A stretch of 64,000 nucleotides of DNA, from assembly GCF_929443795.1 (NCBI RefSeq), contig NC_064889.1, positions 15,449,299-15,513,298 on the forward strand. The letters are read 5' to 3'. Source of the DNA: Astur gentilis (Eukaryota; Chordata; Aves; Accipitriformes; Accipitridae). This document shows positions 51,370 to 64,000 of the stretch, piece after piece. Numbering within the stretch: the first letter of the stretch is position 1; the number at the start of each line of letters is the position of its first letter. The position numbers were made by a program, and so were the translations under genes. The notes under the pieces are model-generated. The model did not search any database, was not told the origin of the DNA, and worked only from the letters and a program-made list of their open reading frames with translations.

Positions 51370-51606
51370 TGTGGTGGGTTGACCCTGGCTGGACTCCAGG
51401 TGCCCACCAAAGCCGCTCTATCACTTCCCCCTCCTCAGATGGACAGGGGAGAGAAAACATAACAAAGAGCTTGTGGGCTGAGATAAGGACAGGAGAGATC
51501 ACTTGCCAGTTTCCATCACAGGCAAAACAGACTCAACTTGGGGAAAATTAACTCAATTTATTACAAATCAACCAGAGTAGGGTAATGAGAAATAAAACCA
51601 AATCTT
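51370..51606 (-). repeat. 5' LTR remnant (R/U5 end only)
   Basis: Aligns with 49897-50134 at about 93% identity and includes the matching AATAAA signal at 51562-51557 (minus). Homology ends at about 51606. The upstream U3 and repeat-array part of this LTR is missing and is replaced by unrelated AT-rich sequence, so target-site duplications cannot be checked. Confidence 0.85.
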
Positions 51607-54600
51607 GCTTTTATTGGTACTTACTATTTCAGGCAGCAATTTCAAATTTTGGGAAACTCTGTGATTCTGTATACTATGCAATTTAGTGTATTATTAATAA
51701 TGAAGAAAACATTTCTATATGTGTATTCTTATCATATATATTTGATCTAGACTTAAAGGGCCATATCTAATGCTCTGTTTTGTATGAAGAATGCAAGGAT
51801 CATGACATTTTCATTGCAAGTTAGTTCGTTGGTGATTGAGATTTGCCCTTCAGTGATCTCTTCAGCTGTGGTGAAAGGTTCCTGTTTCATGGAACTTGGC
51901 TTGATTTTGCTACTGGTGGATGTACTGCCTTTTTCATAGGAATTTCTTGCTGCAGAGCCATGTGCCAGTACAGAGGAGGACAGTACCTTTTGGCCTCGTT
52001 CATACCAGTGCTTCAGAGCTTGGAGATTTCTGCAGAGGTCTGTGTTCTGTGTGTAAAGTATGCTTGGAAAAATTTTCCAGTTTTCTCTGTCATTTGTTTA
52101 AAGGTAGAATTTGGTAAAGTTTGATGACGATGAAATACAGACAATTCTGTGTACATGCTGAGGGAGGTTTTTTTCTTGTCCCCATGGATGAAGTCTGCAG
52201 TGCTGCTGTTACTGCTAGAAAGAATTGTGCCTCATGGAGATTCAGGACAGTGCATGTCTGTCTTAGAAGTGCGGCTGGGAACCCTTATTATCCCCAACTG
52301 CATTTTAGTTTGTGGTGTTGCATAACAAGATGTTGCTGCCTAAAACCACTAGTATGTTTTGAAATGGAGTTATGAAAATAAGGCAAAAATGTACAGTGAC
52401 TTCCTCTCCAGACTAGCCACAGTGAACACAGAGACGAGAATAATCTCCTCTTCCCCCCCGGCCCCCCGCTGTGATACTTGGAGTTCTTCATTTTCTGTTA
52501 AATGAATGAAGGGAGCATGGATTACTAAAAACTTTCAGATACACAAGGGTGTTTGAGACTTGATTGTTCCATTTAGATTTTGCAACTCATGATGAGCACA
52601 GGTTGCATTAGCAAAGAGTATGGTATCTTAAGTCCTTTTGTTCTTCCCATGGATATCGTTGCTAAGGGCCTCACATGAATCCCGGTGAAGTCAGCAGTGC
52701 CGCAGTGCTTCTGGGAGCACATTGTTGGATTTTTCAAAATATTCGACTAATGAGACTGTAACACCATTAAAAACCCAGTTGCATTTGTAGTGGACCCAGG
52801 AACAGGAAGCACATTACTTCACAGTGCTCTAATGCTGAACATGAACTTAAAGGCTTGTGAAAACTGTCAACTAAAATGGCTTAAAAAAAAAAAAGAAACA
52901 AGAAGCCTCTCAAGCATCAGAGACAAAAAAATCTTGCTGATTCAAAGGGAAAGTGTGCAGTCCATTTACAGCAGGAACAGGTGGATTGCATTGAGTAGCA
53001 AGTAACAGACTGTATGTCAGAAGAACGTGGGTGTTTCATGATGTACTAAAAGCAGTGGAAACTACAAGGCTGACTGCTCAAAAAAGTAGGAATGATGCTA
53101 CTTAAATCAAAATAGTGTGCAATAAAAAGGGTAAGAGAAGGAGTTGTCAATCCATTTTATAGTGACTTAAAATGCACAAGGCTAGTGTAAATGCTAAAAA
53201 AATGTAAGCAGTAGTTTGTTAACGTTGAAGGACAAATCTCTAACTTGATTATGTGGGAATGGAATTCCATCAGAATTACTGCCTGATGGAAAGTACTTTC
53301 TGAAAGAGCAATAAATGGAGATTATTAGTCGCTTTTCATGCATAGAAGGTAGACTTGCTGATAAACATTATGCTGAAGTGGTGATGAGCAATAGTATGTG
53401 GGGAGCAGTTAATTCTAAACCAAATCAACAAAACTTATGATTTGGGCCTTCAGTGTATCTGGCTATATACAACTTCTGTTGACAGTCTTGTTGTTCTGCT
53501 TCCTCTGTACAGCTCACTTGGGGCTCTGTAGTGGGTGATCTTGACCACATTTTTTACTGATAATGGATTCACTAAAACTGTCACTTTAAACTATGGCACT
53601 GCCAAGGAAGTTTTTACTTCAGATAAATACATAGTTGTATAGTAAATTTTAAAAACTAAAAATAGTACTCCTAACTATTTGCAGCATATCTTTTAGTCTT
53701 AGCACCTCTTGAGGCTGGACAAATTTAAGAATATTTAACCCAAATACATAAGCTTTGAGCTTAAACCTGTAAATCACCATCAAAAGTGCCCATATCTTGT
53801 CTACATTATTTCTCCTGTGGTTCATCTGTATTCATGCTTAAAAGTATTTTCCAGGTAATTTCTAAGATTCAGATTTACTGCTTGTGGTGTTGAATGTATA
53901 ATGAGATAGGTCTGACTTCAGTGAAGATGATGGAAGTATATTTTGACTTTACAGAAATCAGAATTAGGTTAGCCCAAAAGCTGAGTAAAAACCCCTGACT
54001 TTTTCCTAGCCCTTACTTTGACAGGGCTCTCTGACATCAGTTGTGATTAAGTGATCTTTTTAGTCTTGCATGTGGGCATTGAGGTTGCGCTCAAGGCATA
54101 AAGTCAGGAGGAGGTAGTAGGTGCTTTGTGTCCTGATAAGGAGGCCCAATGTTATCAGCCTTAAAAAAAAAAAAATTTAAAAAATTGAACTACAGTTTTG
54201 AACCACAGCTGATTTTTATTTAAATGGGTTTTCAATAAAGCCATCTAATAAGCAGAAATCTCTGGTCATGGAAAATACAGGAGGGCAACTAGATAGTCAT
54301 GCAGTGCACTTAAGTGTTTTCAAGAAGAAAAAGTTATTTAAATGTTTTAAGGATTTTAATTGCCTATTCTGCACATGTGAGCTATGAATTATGTGTTGAT
54401 TGATCTCTGTTATTTGAATAACTAGAATTTAATTTTTTGTTTCAAATGATGTAAAAGAAATAACACTTGCATATGTTCATAAGTTACTTTAACATAAAAA
54501 TGTTGCTATTGGCTATTCTGTAACAACTCTAACCAATTCAGACTTTGTATGGCACCCAGCTATAGGGTAATACACTGGGCTTTGGTTCCATGAAGCCTTG

Positions 54601-57599
54601 AAGTATTTGCACAGCTTTACATCCATGGATAGCTCTGGCACTGTTTGTGTGCTGAAAGCTGGCTAGACCCTCCTGAGTTCAGGCCTGTGCTATAATCAGT
54701 GACTTATTTAACGTAGCTTTTGTGAGGGCCAGTGGGAGCCATCTTTCCTGAATAAGCTAGAGTAGCTTAACCTGAGAAAAGGGTGAAGGATCAATTTTCT
54801 GGGGTTAATTCCAGGCCATTGTGCTGGAACTGGTCAGATAATGTTCTGGGAATGTGAAATGCAATAGATTCCTCTTAGAAGCTATGAATCAGAGTAGTGC
54901 ACTCTTCCAGAACTATGACTGATAATATGCCAACATTTTCTAGAATAAGGCAAAGCATAGTTTTTCACTAGACTGAGTGACAATTGCTAGATGTCATGTG
55001 AAGAAGACAGGAATGAAGCAGTATTGAATGGACAAGGTAATGTAAAGCTTACTTTATTTAGGACAGAGAGGTCATTAAAGAAGTTGGACTACCGCAGTGG
55101 ATGGTTAGATTGTTTTTTGTACATGTAATTTTCCACTGCATATGCAAGTACTATGTTTATGGAATCGGCTTTAACAGCTGGATGCTGTCAGACTGAGGAT
55201 GCAGTTGCATGGCAACTTGCATCAGCCTAAATCTAGGCTATCGTAGCCTGGCTCTACCCTCAGAGTAAGGTCCTGCCCACTTCCTTGAGTTAGCTCTGAG
55301 TGCTTGTGTGATCACACACTAAGCTGATAGAGGCAGCTTATGCATCTGGAAATTAACCCAGCTCAAATGCGTGATGAGCTTTCAGGTAGATTAACTCACT
55401 GAAGCAGCTCACAGCATCATCGCACGAGAGCTAGTACCAGTGCCAGGGAAGTGGTGGGAATGTCTCGACAGGGATGAAAAGGATTTAGAGAAGGCTAAGC
55501 AGCTGTGGAAAAATGAATATGAATATTAGAATGTTTTGTTCACATTCAGAGTAGAATAAACTGTGCTTTGTAAGAGATTTTTATCATTGACATTCTGAAT
55601 GATTAGCCAACAAGAGATCTCTGCCACCAGTTCCCCCTGGTTTTCGTGGTGACTATCATGATTATGATAAGAATCATGTGAGGGCAGACAAAGGAGACAA
55701 AAAGATCTCTCCGTATTCCAATAAGCCTGTAGTCCAAACAGGGCAAATGAGTGATTTAAGTATAATGGTGGTCCAACTGGATGTAGGTAAAAGGAACGTT
55801 CCCCGTGAAAGTAGCATCTCAAGCCATGTAACCTACAAATCCTTCGAGTCGTAGGACTTACACTATTATGGTAACTGAGAACACTGTTGGAGGAGGGGCG
55901 GAAAACATACATTTTCTGAGTGGACGAAAGAGTGCTTGTATTTCAACTGTGAGGAGTAACAGGGGAAGGAAGTTGTGCTCGATTAGAGTGAGGACTAGTG
56001 TGACAAATGATGTAGAACTGAGATACAAGTTAGGGTGAAGTTGTAAAAGGATGTTAGAGGTAGCAAGAGGCAAGCTAACAGTAAAAAAATAGATGTGGTA
56101 TAATTTTTCATGTTCTCTCAATATTCTTTGGGCAAAGCAGAATGTCATTTGGGACCACTTTGACAATTACATGTTAGCATCTGTAAAAGCAATCTTTAAA
56201 TTCAGTCATGAGAGATGTCTAATATAGAAACATCTTAAATCACACAGGAGTTGGAGTAAGTAAGAAGACAATATGAAAGGTCTTCATATTACTTGGAAAG
56301 GAAGCATGTAAAGGGGTTTATTTAAATCTCTAATTTTAAGAGTTTTGTTTTATAGCATAATCACCCTTTCTCATTTTCGCAGTGGGCATATATGAATATG
56401 TCAAAAGGAAGCCACACCTTCCTTAAAAGCACAAGAGAACAACTTTAGAAAGAGGGATTGTTTTAAGGCCAAATCAGGATTGTATTGCTGCCAAGTGAAT
56501 TTTTGCACTAGGAGCTTGTGGAAGGAGGAAGAAGTGTTAATGTGATAACAGCCAGTGGAGCTCGCTCTGCGTGTAACCTGTCATTCACAGCTCTAGCTCC
56601 CCTCCATGCAGAGGAAAGGGGACAAAATACTGCCCAGTTGTTACACCTGAAACAAGACATCTAAACAGAGGCAGGAAATGGTTCTGGCAGGGTATGTACC
56701 CAGCACGGAGTCTTGCTGCTCATCCTTTGTCACCCTGCAGAAGGACTGCCTCTGTGTGATGCACCCACTACCACTACCACCACTTGTCTGCAGTGCTCAT
56801 GCACATGCTGCCTCAGTGTATTCTGGCTGGATAAGCAAATGCCAAACAGATTGTAGTTTGGAATAAAAATCCCCCAATTTTACTTTTCAGAGAAATTCAG
56901 AATGTTTTCTTTAATAAAAGTTTGGAACTGAGCGAGGAGTCAGTGAAATTGGAAAAGTGAGGAAGGATATTAACTAAAGTTGTTTTTTTTTATTGCCCTT
57001 TGATGGCTTTACACTTCTGTTTTTAGGATATGCTCACTTCCACAAACAGTAAGATTTTAAACAGATTAGGGAACAGTATTTTAGATTTCTAAAATTAAAT
57101 ACTGAAGTAAAAGAGTGATTCTGTCTGTGTGGAGCTTTGTGGATTCAGGTATGTCATCGTTCTTGGCTGCATGAAATCTCACATCAGTGAATTTGAATTT
57201 CTGTCAGAGACTTCAGTGTAATCAGGTTTTCTCATTAAAAGCACTTGTATCTTCTGAAAAGTAGACAGTCTTCAGTCTCACACTTTATTACATAGTCTTT
57301 TAAGTATGCTTGCAGATCAAATAATGTGTCTGCATCTAAAAATTTAGATAGGTTAGTTTGTTACATTTGAATTCTTACAAAGACATTTTCCTTTTGACAT
57401 GTGTGCAATAATGATTACTTTCAATTTACTAATTTATAAATGCATGTGTGGGCATCAGTGTTGAGTTCTTTGGGAAACAGTGGAAGTTTGTCAGGAAAGC
57501 ATTCAAGGTTTTGCAATACAAAGTAGTTTTTGTTGTACAATGCATGTGCTAAAGAATAGCTTTAGCAGACAAGTTTGACTAAAATGCTCAGTAATACTG

Positions 57600-57631
57600 T
57601 GACGTGTCACTGCCTGGTGCGAAATGAGTCA
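57600..57631. promoter_or_regulatory. CRE-like plus AP-1 motif pair
   Basis: TGACGTGTCA at 57600-57609 resembles a CRE/bZIP site, and a perfect AP-1 consensus TGAGTCA lies at 57625-57631. An octamer-like ATGCAAAA follows shortly. Such short motifs occur by chance; this is only a candidate intronic enhancer. Confidence 0.25.
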
Positions 57632-60600
57632 CTCCCTATAGAAATGCAAAATCGCATTATAGAGTCCAGAGTCTTGTACTTTATTCATATATGGACAAGA
57701 ATGTCCTTTGTCCACGATACTGTTTTTCTTCAATATCTGTATGCATTTAGTTTAAGCTTGTAGACACCATGCTGAGTATTGGTGTATACACTATCTCATG
57801 CTAATGATCTGTTTGATTTGCATCATTTACCTCTGTTTTCTATGGATTCAGTATGTTATTGTCCTTTTTCACTGCTCTTTTAGGTGTGATTGGAGATGAG
57901 GTATGGTTGTCAAACTCGAATGGCTATTTTGTAATATGTAGAAATACTGGCCTCAGAGCTGTGTTTATTTGCGCTTGTCCGGAGCAATTGCTTATGTTCT
58001 GTCTGAACAGTTGCGATGAGTAGGAAAGGTCATTTAGTGCTACTTGGAAGGACCATAGCTAGAAGTCATCAAAGGGCAGTGTGAAACCTTTCTGTGCAGA
58101 GATCCGGAACAAGTTTGGAGAAAGCATGATTGATAGTTACTGGAGCTCTGCGATTTACACAATGGAGTGGAGATGAAGGCTTTATTTAGGAATAGGATTT
58201 TGCTCTCTGGAAGGGGGATGGATTTTGCCACGAGTAAGTTGGATTTATTGGCAAGGAAGAGTAGGAGGAATGAAGAAATCTTGAAAAACTATGAGTTAGC
58301 AATGGGATGGACTCAGTTTCTGGAATGTGCTTCTCAGTGGTTTTGCTGCCTCCAAAGTTCAGTAGCTACCAAGGGCATCGAGAATAAAAGCACTGTGGTT
58401 TCGACATGCCTATGTGAAGCCTGCGTGCTTGCTTTTTCATCCCACTGGCATGGTCAAACAGTTAAAGTGAAATAGGCAGTGTTAGGGGGATGCACTGAGA
58501 AAGCATATCTAGGTACCTGGGAAGGACGTGAAGTCCGATATGGATTTCAAATTTAAAGCATTTGAGGTGGTGGATCACCATGTCCAAAGCAAAGACTTCA
58601 GATCACAATGTGTCTTAGAATTGCAGCGCTAGAAGCAGTGGCTATGCCCAAGTTCAGGTGGTTTAAGAGCCTATACTACCCAAAGGTAAAAGTCCATCTT
58701 CAGGATAATGGTATTACCACAGCAGATTGGGTAAGTTAATAGCAAGCTCTGTTAATCATTGGGTGGTCCAGCTCATTTCTGAGAGACTGGGGGGGAGCAC
58801 TTGGGGAGGAATTATGTATGAATTGTTCTTTATTAGAGTTCAACTCCTTTGGCCAGAATGTCTTGGAATAGCAAATGCCAGGCATCCCTGCAGTTGAGAT
58901 GTTGTGCTAGCTCTGTGTTGCTGGGATCAAGCTTCTGCTTTGTGACAGCTGCTCTTTTTTCCTTTAAATGTACAACACACATTTCTCTTTCTATTACTCA
59001 GCAGCAAATGTTTAAGCTCTGTGTTAGTGGTTAAAAAGAATAAAGAATGCGTGTAATTAGGAAGCTGAGAAAGTTATGGGAATGAAATAGAAGATGGTGC
59101 TTTTACAACTACAGTTGAGGGTCTTGCCAAAATTATCTGAATATGGTTACTGATTGCTTAATATTTCCTGTCAAAGAAGTTTAGCAAAGAAAATTATTTC
59201 AAACAAGTACTGTATCCATTATAAGAGAAAGGACTTAGCCTTTTAGATTTAGAAGTGGTGGAATACATTGCTTAAACACTTCCTGCTAGAATAACATTAA
59301 ACATTCTGTATGTTTCTAGCTTGTGTATTTGTCTAGTAATCTTAGCTCGTAGAGCTGCAGGGTCTCACCAGGAGCTTAAATCAAAAAGTGTTTTGCTGGT
59401 GATAGATCTGAAGGCAGGAGGAGACTCAAGTCCCATTTAAAAATTGAAGGATTTAATACACACTGGTGACATTTTGTTTAAGTGACAGACTTAAAATCAG
59501 AGACCTTTGCTCTTGCAGATGATACAGAACTCATGGTGTATTGTGTTTTCTGAATCTGGCATTGTAGTATTTTATAAGCCGTTTGGCAAGTAGCTGTTCA
59601 CAGTTAATATAACTGGTGACACTTATATGTTGTGTTCTTAAGTTCAAGTGTCCATACATCTGTGGGAAAGTGCTTTTGCAATTTAAAGGCAGAAGGTCAA
59701 ATTTAATGAAACAGAATCATAAACAGTGCATATCTTTGTGATAGAAAGCAAAGCTGATAGAAAGTAACTTTTCAAGCAAAGGTTTGTTGCAAATCCCCTT
59801 GAAAGCAAAGGTAGTTATATCTCTTTCTAGCTGTTTTCTCCCCTCTCCTTTCATTATTACCTGTTTCTCAAAATAACAGCAAGTACGTGATCTTCTCTGG
59901 GATGTTCGCTGCAGCATTTCTGCCCTAGGACTCTTCACTCTTTCAACCTTGAGTTAGAGACTATATAAATTAACAGGATAAACCAGTGTTGTACTTTTAT
60001 CAAAGAACATGAGAGTGTACCAATAAATGACTCCTTAGCAGAGTACTGAAAAGAACAAAAGCATATACAGCTCTTGCTGGGAACAGAAAACAGAGACTAG
60101 CGGTGGGGTGGGGGGGAAGGCTGGAGGCAGGGGGGGACTGTGGGGCTGGCTTGTGAGAGGGAATATTTAGGATGGAAGGCTGGATGAATTATCATCTCTA
60201 GATGCACAAAGTAACTGGTCATTCTAAAATGTTTCATTTCCTGGCTAAGTAAAAATTCTCTGAACAATTTATCAAGCCACTGCTTGTAGCTGTGGGAAAT
60301 TTTTTTTTTTTTCTTGATGCTTATGCAGCAAAATGGAACCATAGCTGGACAGTTCTTTTGGCCCTCTGAGTTGGGCTTAACACAGGAACTAACATCATGA
60401 TTAGACTTTTTTTCTGGTAAAGTTTATCTTTAAGTGATTTAATTATGAATTGTTTCATAGGACCAATATATACTGATGACAAGGGCGGAGGGGACACAAG
60501 TGCATCTGGAACATGTCCATGAGGCCACCATTCATGAAAGTATCTAGATGAGAAACTTGGCGATGGTCCTGTCAATAGACTTGTCTTTAAGTGGTAAGGA

Positions 60601-62740
60601 AATGCTGTTTCTCAATGCAAAACACAGCAGGCTCTCACTGTGTGACTGTAAATCTTAAGATACAAAACTACTGACTTAAGTAAATACACAATTTACAAAC
60701 TGTCGGATGAATCTCAAGAGCTAACCTGTCTAATGGACATGGCATTACATCAGTGGATGCCCTTATTTCAGTTTGACAAGACTTTATCTAGCTATATCAA
60801 ATTCCAAGGTGGGAGAGACCTTAGAGATAAAAGCAAAGTTTATCTTCTCTGCTGTTTGAACCTGAGTTGACTAAATCAAGCAGGGTGACCTCACATTAAA
60901 AATAGACTCTAAATGCAGTGAAGTATGCTCTAAATGAGTTGAGTTTGTGTCAGTATAAATAAATATAAAAAAGCTATTAAAAAAAAATCTATATATTACA
61001 GACTCCCTGAGTTCCTTTGATTTATGTACATTCACTGTAATTTAAAAAAGGAAACAAACCATAAATTCTCTGTTTATGTTCAGGTTAGCAATGGAACGTT
61101 TGCATCATGCTAGTGGGAAAACGATTGGACTACTTGAAGGTACTGTCAAATGCAGAAAATAAACACACTGAAGAAGAAAAGACTTATTTTTCTGTCTATT
61201 CCCTATTGCACTTTTAAATCTCTTTAGGACATCATTCCCTAATTATAGGAAAAAATCCAATATAAAATCATTTAAATAATGACACTTCTTTAGTTGTTAC
61301 TTTTCTTTTAAAGGGAATCAATCTTTCCCCTCCAGGCTTGTTGAGATAGCAGTTAAATTACGATTTTCACCAGCCGGTAAACAAGTAGCTTATCCAGGAC
61401 TTCTCTTTCATTCCCATGCGTATGCATGTGCAGATGCAAACTGATATCCATATGGTCTGTAATAATAGGTTCTGAAGATTTAGTTCAGTTCTTCTCGAGT
61501 TACAGTATGTCAAGGATATTATACTAAGAGCAATATTTTCTATGGCAAAGATGCTGCTGTAGAATGTGCAGAATTTCAAAAGTTACAAAGGCATTTGTCT
61601 GACTAAACTTGAACATACCTCTAAGGAAGAAATGGACAACAGGTGATCTGCTGTCCCAAACAAGATACAGTTAGGAAATATTAGAAACCGTATAATAGGA
61701 ACAGCATAATAACCACAAGGCACTTAGCCTCCTGCACTTCGTGTGTCACCTGCATTAGTGTTACTGACTGTGGCCTCTGTGCAGCCATAGGAGATGGGAT
61801 TGCTGGATTTGCAGTGGCAATATACTGTGTAGGAAGAAGGTACAGAAGAAGGAACTTTAAAAGAAGTTTAGAAGTAGTAATTGGCCCATTTTGCTTATAG
61901 ACTGCCATAGCTGAGCAATATACTTGGTTTGGTTTCAGTTCACTGTGAATGCATGTGCATCCTCAAAAGAAGTGGAACCAATTAGAAAAAATAAAAACAT
62001 ACCTTGCTGCACTGGCTTTATTCTCTAGGTGGTTTTGGAAAGTTAATGGAAAATATGAACAGTGCAAAAACGTAAGCCCTATGCAGAGACAGTGAATAAG
62101 CTTTCCTCATTTGTCTACAAGGGGGAAAACCAGCTTTGTTTATTTAGGCTTGGTTTTGAGTCTTGGTCTGAACCTGCAAGGAAGTACCTTACCTCACATC
62201 CAGACTTGCACACTGCAGAACTGCTTTTATCTGACATCTGAAGCCTCAAGTCATGTAGCAGGGCATATTGCTTGAGTGCTGTGATGGGTAGTTTGGCCTT
62301 AGCTGTGCCGATAATTTTATTTTTGCACAATATAAGATGGAGGTGATAAATATATGGTAATAAGACCAGATGCCTTGCTGTGATCAAAGTCAGCATTTAT
62401 GTTTTACACCACTGCCTCTTTATTCCATCCCTGTCACACTGACTTTAGTAGAAAAACCTTTTTTTCTTTTGAAATTTCCATGGTTCAGCAGCGTGAATAT
62501 TTTGTGTGAGGGCTGCTTAAGCATCAACAGAAAATGGACTCTAGTTGGATTGAAATCTAAAACCTGGAATCTGTTTCATGAAACCACCTATTTGAAAAAC
62601 TATTAATGGAAGGAAGTTAATAAGGAAGTTTGGAAGAAAATGGAAGAAATTGCCCCTCTTTTCTTTCCCTCTGAGCTACTTGCTGGCAGCTGCTGGAGGC
62701 TGCCAGCTCAAATGCTCCGGCTCTTTCCCCCCACCTCCAC

Positions 62741-62750
62741 GCGCGTGCGC
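62741..62750. promoter_or_regulatory. NRF1-like motif in a small GC patch
   Basis: GCGCGTGCGC is close to the NRF1 consensus and sits in an isolated GC-rich patch (about 62680-62760) inside AT-rich intron. It could mark an internal promoter, but no downstream coding exon or TATA box is visible. Confidence 0.3.
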
Positions 62751-64000
62751 GATTTGCTCAGGTTTTGAGCAGGGTCTTGCATACAGCATAGATGGAGAGA
62801 AGTGTGTGTCAGAAGAAAATAAAGGAAATGGAAAGAAACATAAGGCAAAGAGATAAGTTATAAGGAGCAGTTAGGCAACTGAGAGAAAAACAAACTAAAT
62901 GGAAGCAGTGGTAGTGAAAAGAGACTAAGTTGAATTGACTGAATTGAAAAGAAGTGCAAAAGTATCAGTGATTAGTGCATGGGAAGAAAACATGTCTTGG
63001 GATGCATGGCTGGCTTAATGTTTCTGTGAGAGAGAAAATCTACAAAGCTTAGTAGAAATACTCAAGCGATGGGAGAAAGTGGCAGCTCTGCACTGCTGTA
63101 CTGTAGTGTGAGGTACGCGTGCAAACAGGACTGCCAGGAAGACCTGACGCAGGAGTTTAGTGTCTTAATAGAGCTGACTGCCCCTGGCACAGAGCTGTAT
63201 GTAATACAATGGTTGTCAGTGGTGAAAGTGGTTTTCTTGCTCTCCCCTTCTCTGCTTCTTGTTTCAGTTTTTGAGCACTGAGCCAAACTCTTACATTTCT
63301 CAATTTCATGAAGATGATGATACTCTAACAAAGACCAAGCTTTGTCCCTGGTATTTGAACTTGTGGCATTGATTTAATCTTGATGGTATGGAGGAGCATC
63401 AATTTTGCTGTGTATTTCCCAGGAAGGCAAGCAGTGTTTATACCTCAGCCTTGCACTGAGAGCTTCAGCAAGCTTTTAGTTGTCACTAGGTCTCTGGGAA
63501 CCCAGCTGGTAGTGGCTGCCTAGGGAATACACTGAATTGCTGCATCCCTTCTTGCCAGGGACATGTTTCATTCCTGTGCCTCTTTTCCAGTATCAGAACT
63601 GTGTTGGCTGTCAGAGGATGATAGGTACAGCTAGGGGCCACCTCTTTCCAAAGGCTCTGAAACTGGGATCCTCAGGCTGACAGGAGAAATTGCAGCAAAC
63701 CTCTATTGAAAGCAGAGCTAATTCTCACAGATTCACAAATGAAATACGTAAAGTTAAAGTGCTAATGTTTTAAATAGGATTTCAAATTAAATTATTATGA
63801 CGCATTAAATATGCTACCCTTTCCAAAGTAATAATTTCTGCCATGAAAGTTTTCCTTTAAAACTTCATTTTTGCAAATTCTGGCACTAGGGATACAGGTG
63901 AGACAAGTGCCAACTTGAGCTAATTTTACCAGCACAAAGGACTGGGATTTGAGAGGTAACAAAAGGAGGGGGGTAGGGGACTCCCAGAAGAAATTACTGA

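Larger units (their letters stand above)
49897..51606 (-). mobile_element. Non-autonomous endogenous retrovirus, 5'-truncated
   Basis: Read on the minus strand the order is: a 237-bp piece of the 5' LTR (51606-51370), a primer-binding site, a 324-bp internal region (51369-51046), a polypurine tract and a complete 3' LTR (51045-49897). No gag, pol or env is present, so it could only have moved with proteins supplied by another element. The two LTR copies differ at about 16 positions plus one indel over 237 bp (roughly 7%), which indicates an old insertion if both started identical. The LTR resembles, from memory, a type widespread in birds; I do not assign a family name. It lies antisense within the inferred intron 1. 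Confidence 0.85.
51607..64000 (+). other. SH3GL3: Intron 1 of endophilin gene, continued
   Basis: No coding exon recognised to the window end. The best chance match to the next endophilin exon (an AEGT string near 60486) lacks an acceptor and the flanking residues. Notable points are a CRE-like and AP-1 pair (57600-57631), a G-rich run (60101-60143), and a small GC patch with an NRF1-like site (62741-62750). Two overlapping minus-strand frames at 55526-56166 (128 and 102 codons) have no recognisable domain. Confidence 0.65.

Noticed and set aside
52113..52145. FDDDEIQ string considered as part of the endophilin LDDEF region
   Set aside because: No GAEGTK precedes it, and the reading frame context is wrong.
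55526..56166. Two overlapping minus-strand frames (128 and 102 codons) within intron 1
   Set aside because: Considered as a possible decayed retrogene, but no protein family could be recognised in either frame and no poly-A tail or splice signals are evident.
60101..60147. G-rich run as a canonical G-quadruplex
   Set aside because: Several G runs are present, but one loop is about 13 nt, so it is not a canonical motif. It was kept only as a note in the intron entry.
60481..60545. RAEGTQ-like string considered as endophilin exon 2
   Set aside because: Only the AEGT core matches. The residues before and after do not fit, and there is no suitable acceptor in the right place.
60808..60895. Possible CR1 LINE remnant (phrase like gggagagaccttagagat and aagcaggg)
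   Set aside because: Two short phrases recall the CR1 3' region, but the sequence between does not align convincingly by eye. A RepeatMasker run with a bird library would settle it.

Overview
The window looks like vertebrate nuclear DNA, most likely from a bird. It is AT-rich and mostly unique sequence, with no operons or long open reading frames and no SINE clutter. One classic CpG-island promoter drives a tiny first coding exon. One retroviral LTR insertion around 49.9-51.6 kb resembles, from memory, an LTR type common in bird genomes. The species cannot be named from sequence alone.

The only gene that can be supported is an endophilin-A gene on the + strand. Its first coding exon (37113-37157) encodes MSVAGLKKQFHKASQ and ends at a consensus splice donor. 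Among the three vertebrate paralogues as I remember them, His11 plus Ser14 fits SH3GL3 best (SH3GL2 has Thr14, SH3GL1 has Tyr11). No second exon was recognised, so everything from 37158 to the window end reads as intron 1, and everything left of about 36 kb as upstream intergenic DNA.

Layout: 1-10738 intergenic; 10739-12701 a pair of 207-bp inverted repeats (about 97% identical) around a 1.55-kb spacer; 12702-31180 intergenic, with an 85-bp T tract, a G-tract and small hairpins; 31181-31435 an isolated small CpG-rich island; 31436-36059 intergenic; 36060-37112 CpG-rich promoter with a duplicated octamer-CCAAT module; 37113-37157 exon 1; 37158-64000 intron 1, interrupted at 49897-51606 by a minus-strand non-autonomous endogenous retrovirus.

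The features most worth a second look are the inverted repeat, the 51-bp tandem duplication of an octamer plus CCAAT promoter module, and the retroviral element. That element keeps a primer-binding site for tRNA-Ala and a polypurine tract but has only about 324 bp between its LTRs. I found no convincing novel protein-coding system. The many short reading frames behave as chance reading frames in non-coding DNA.
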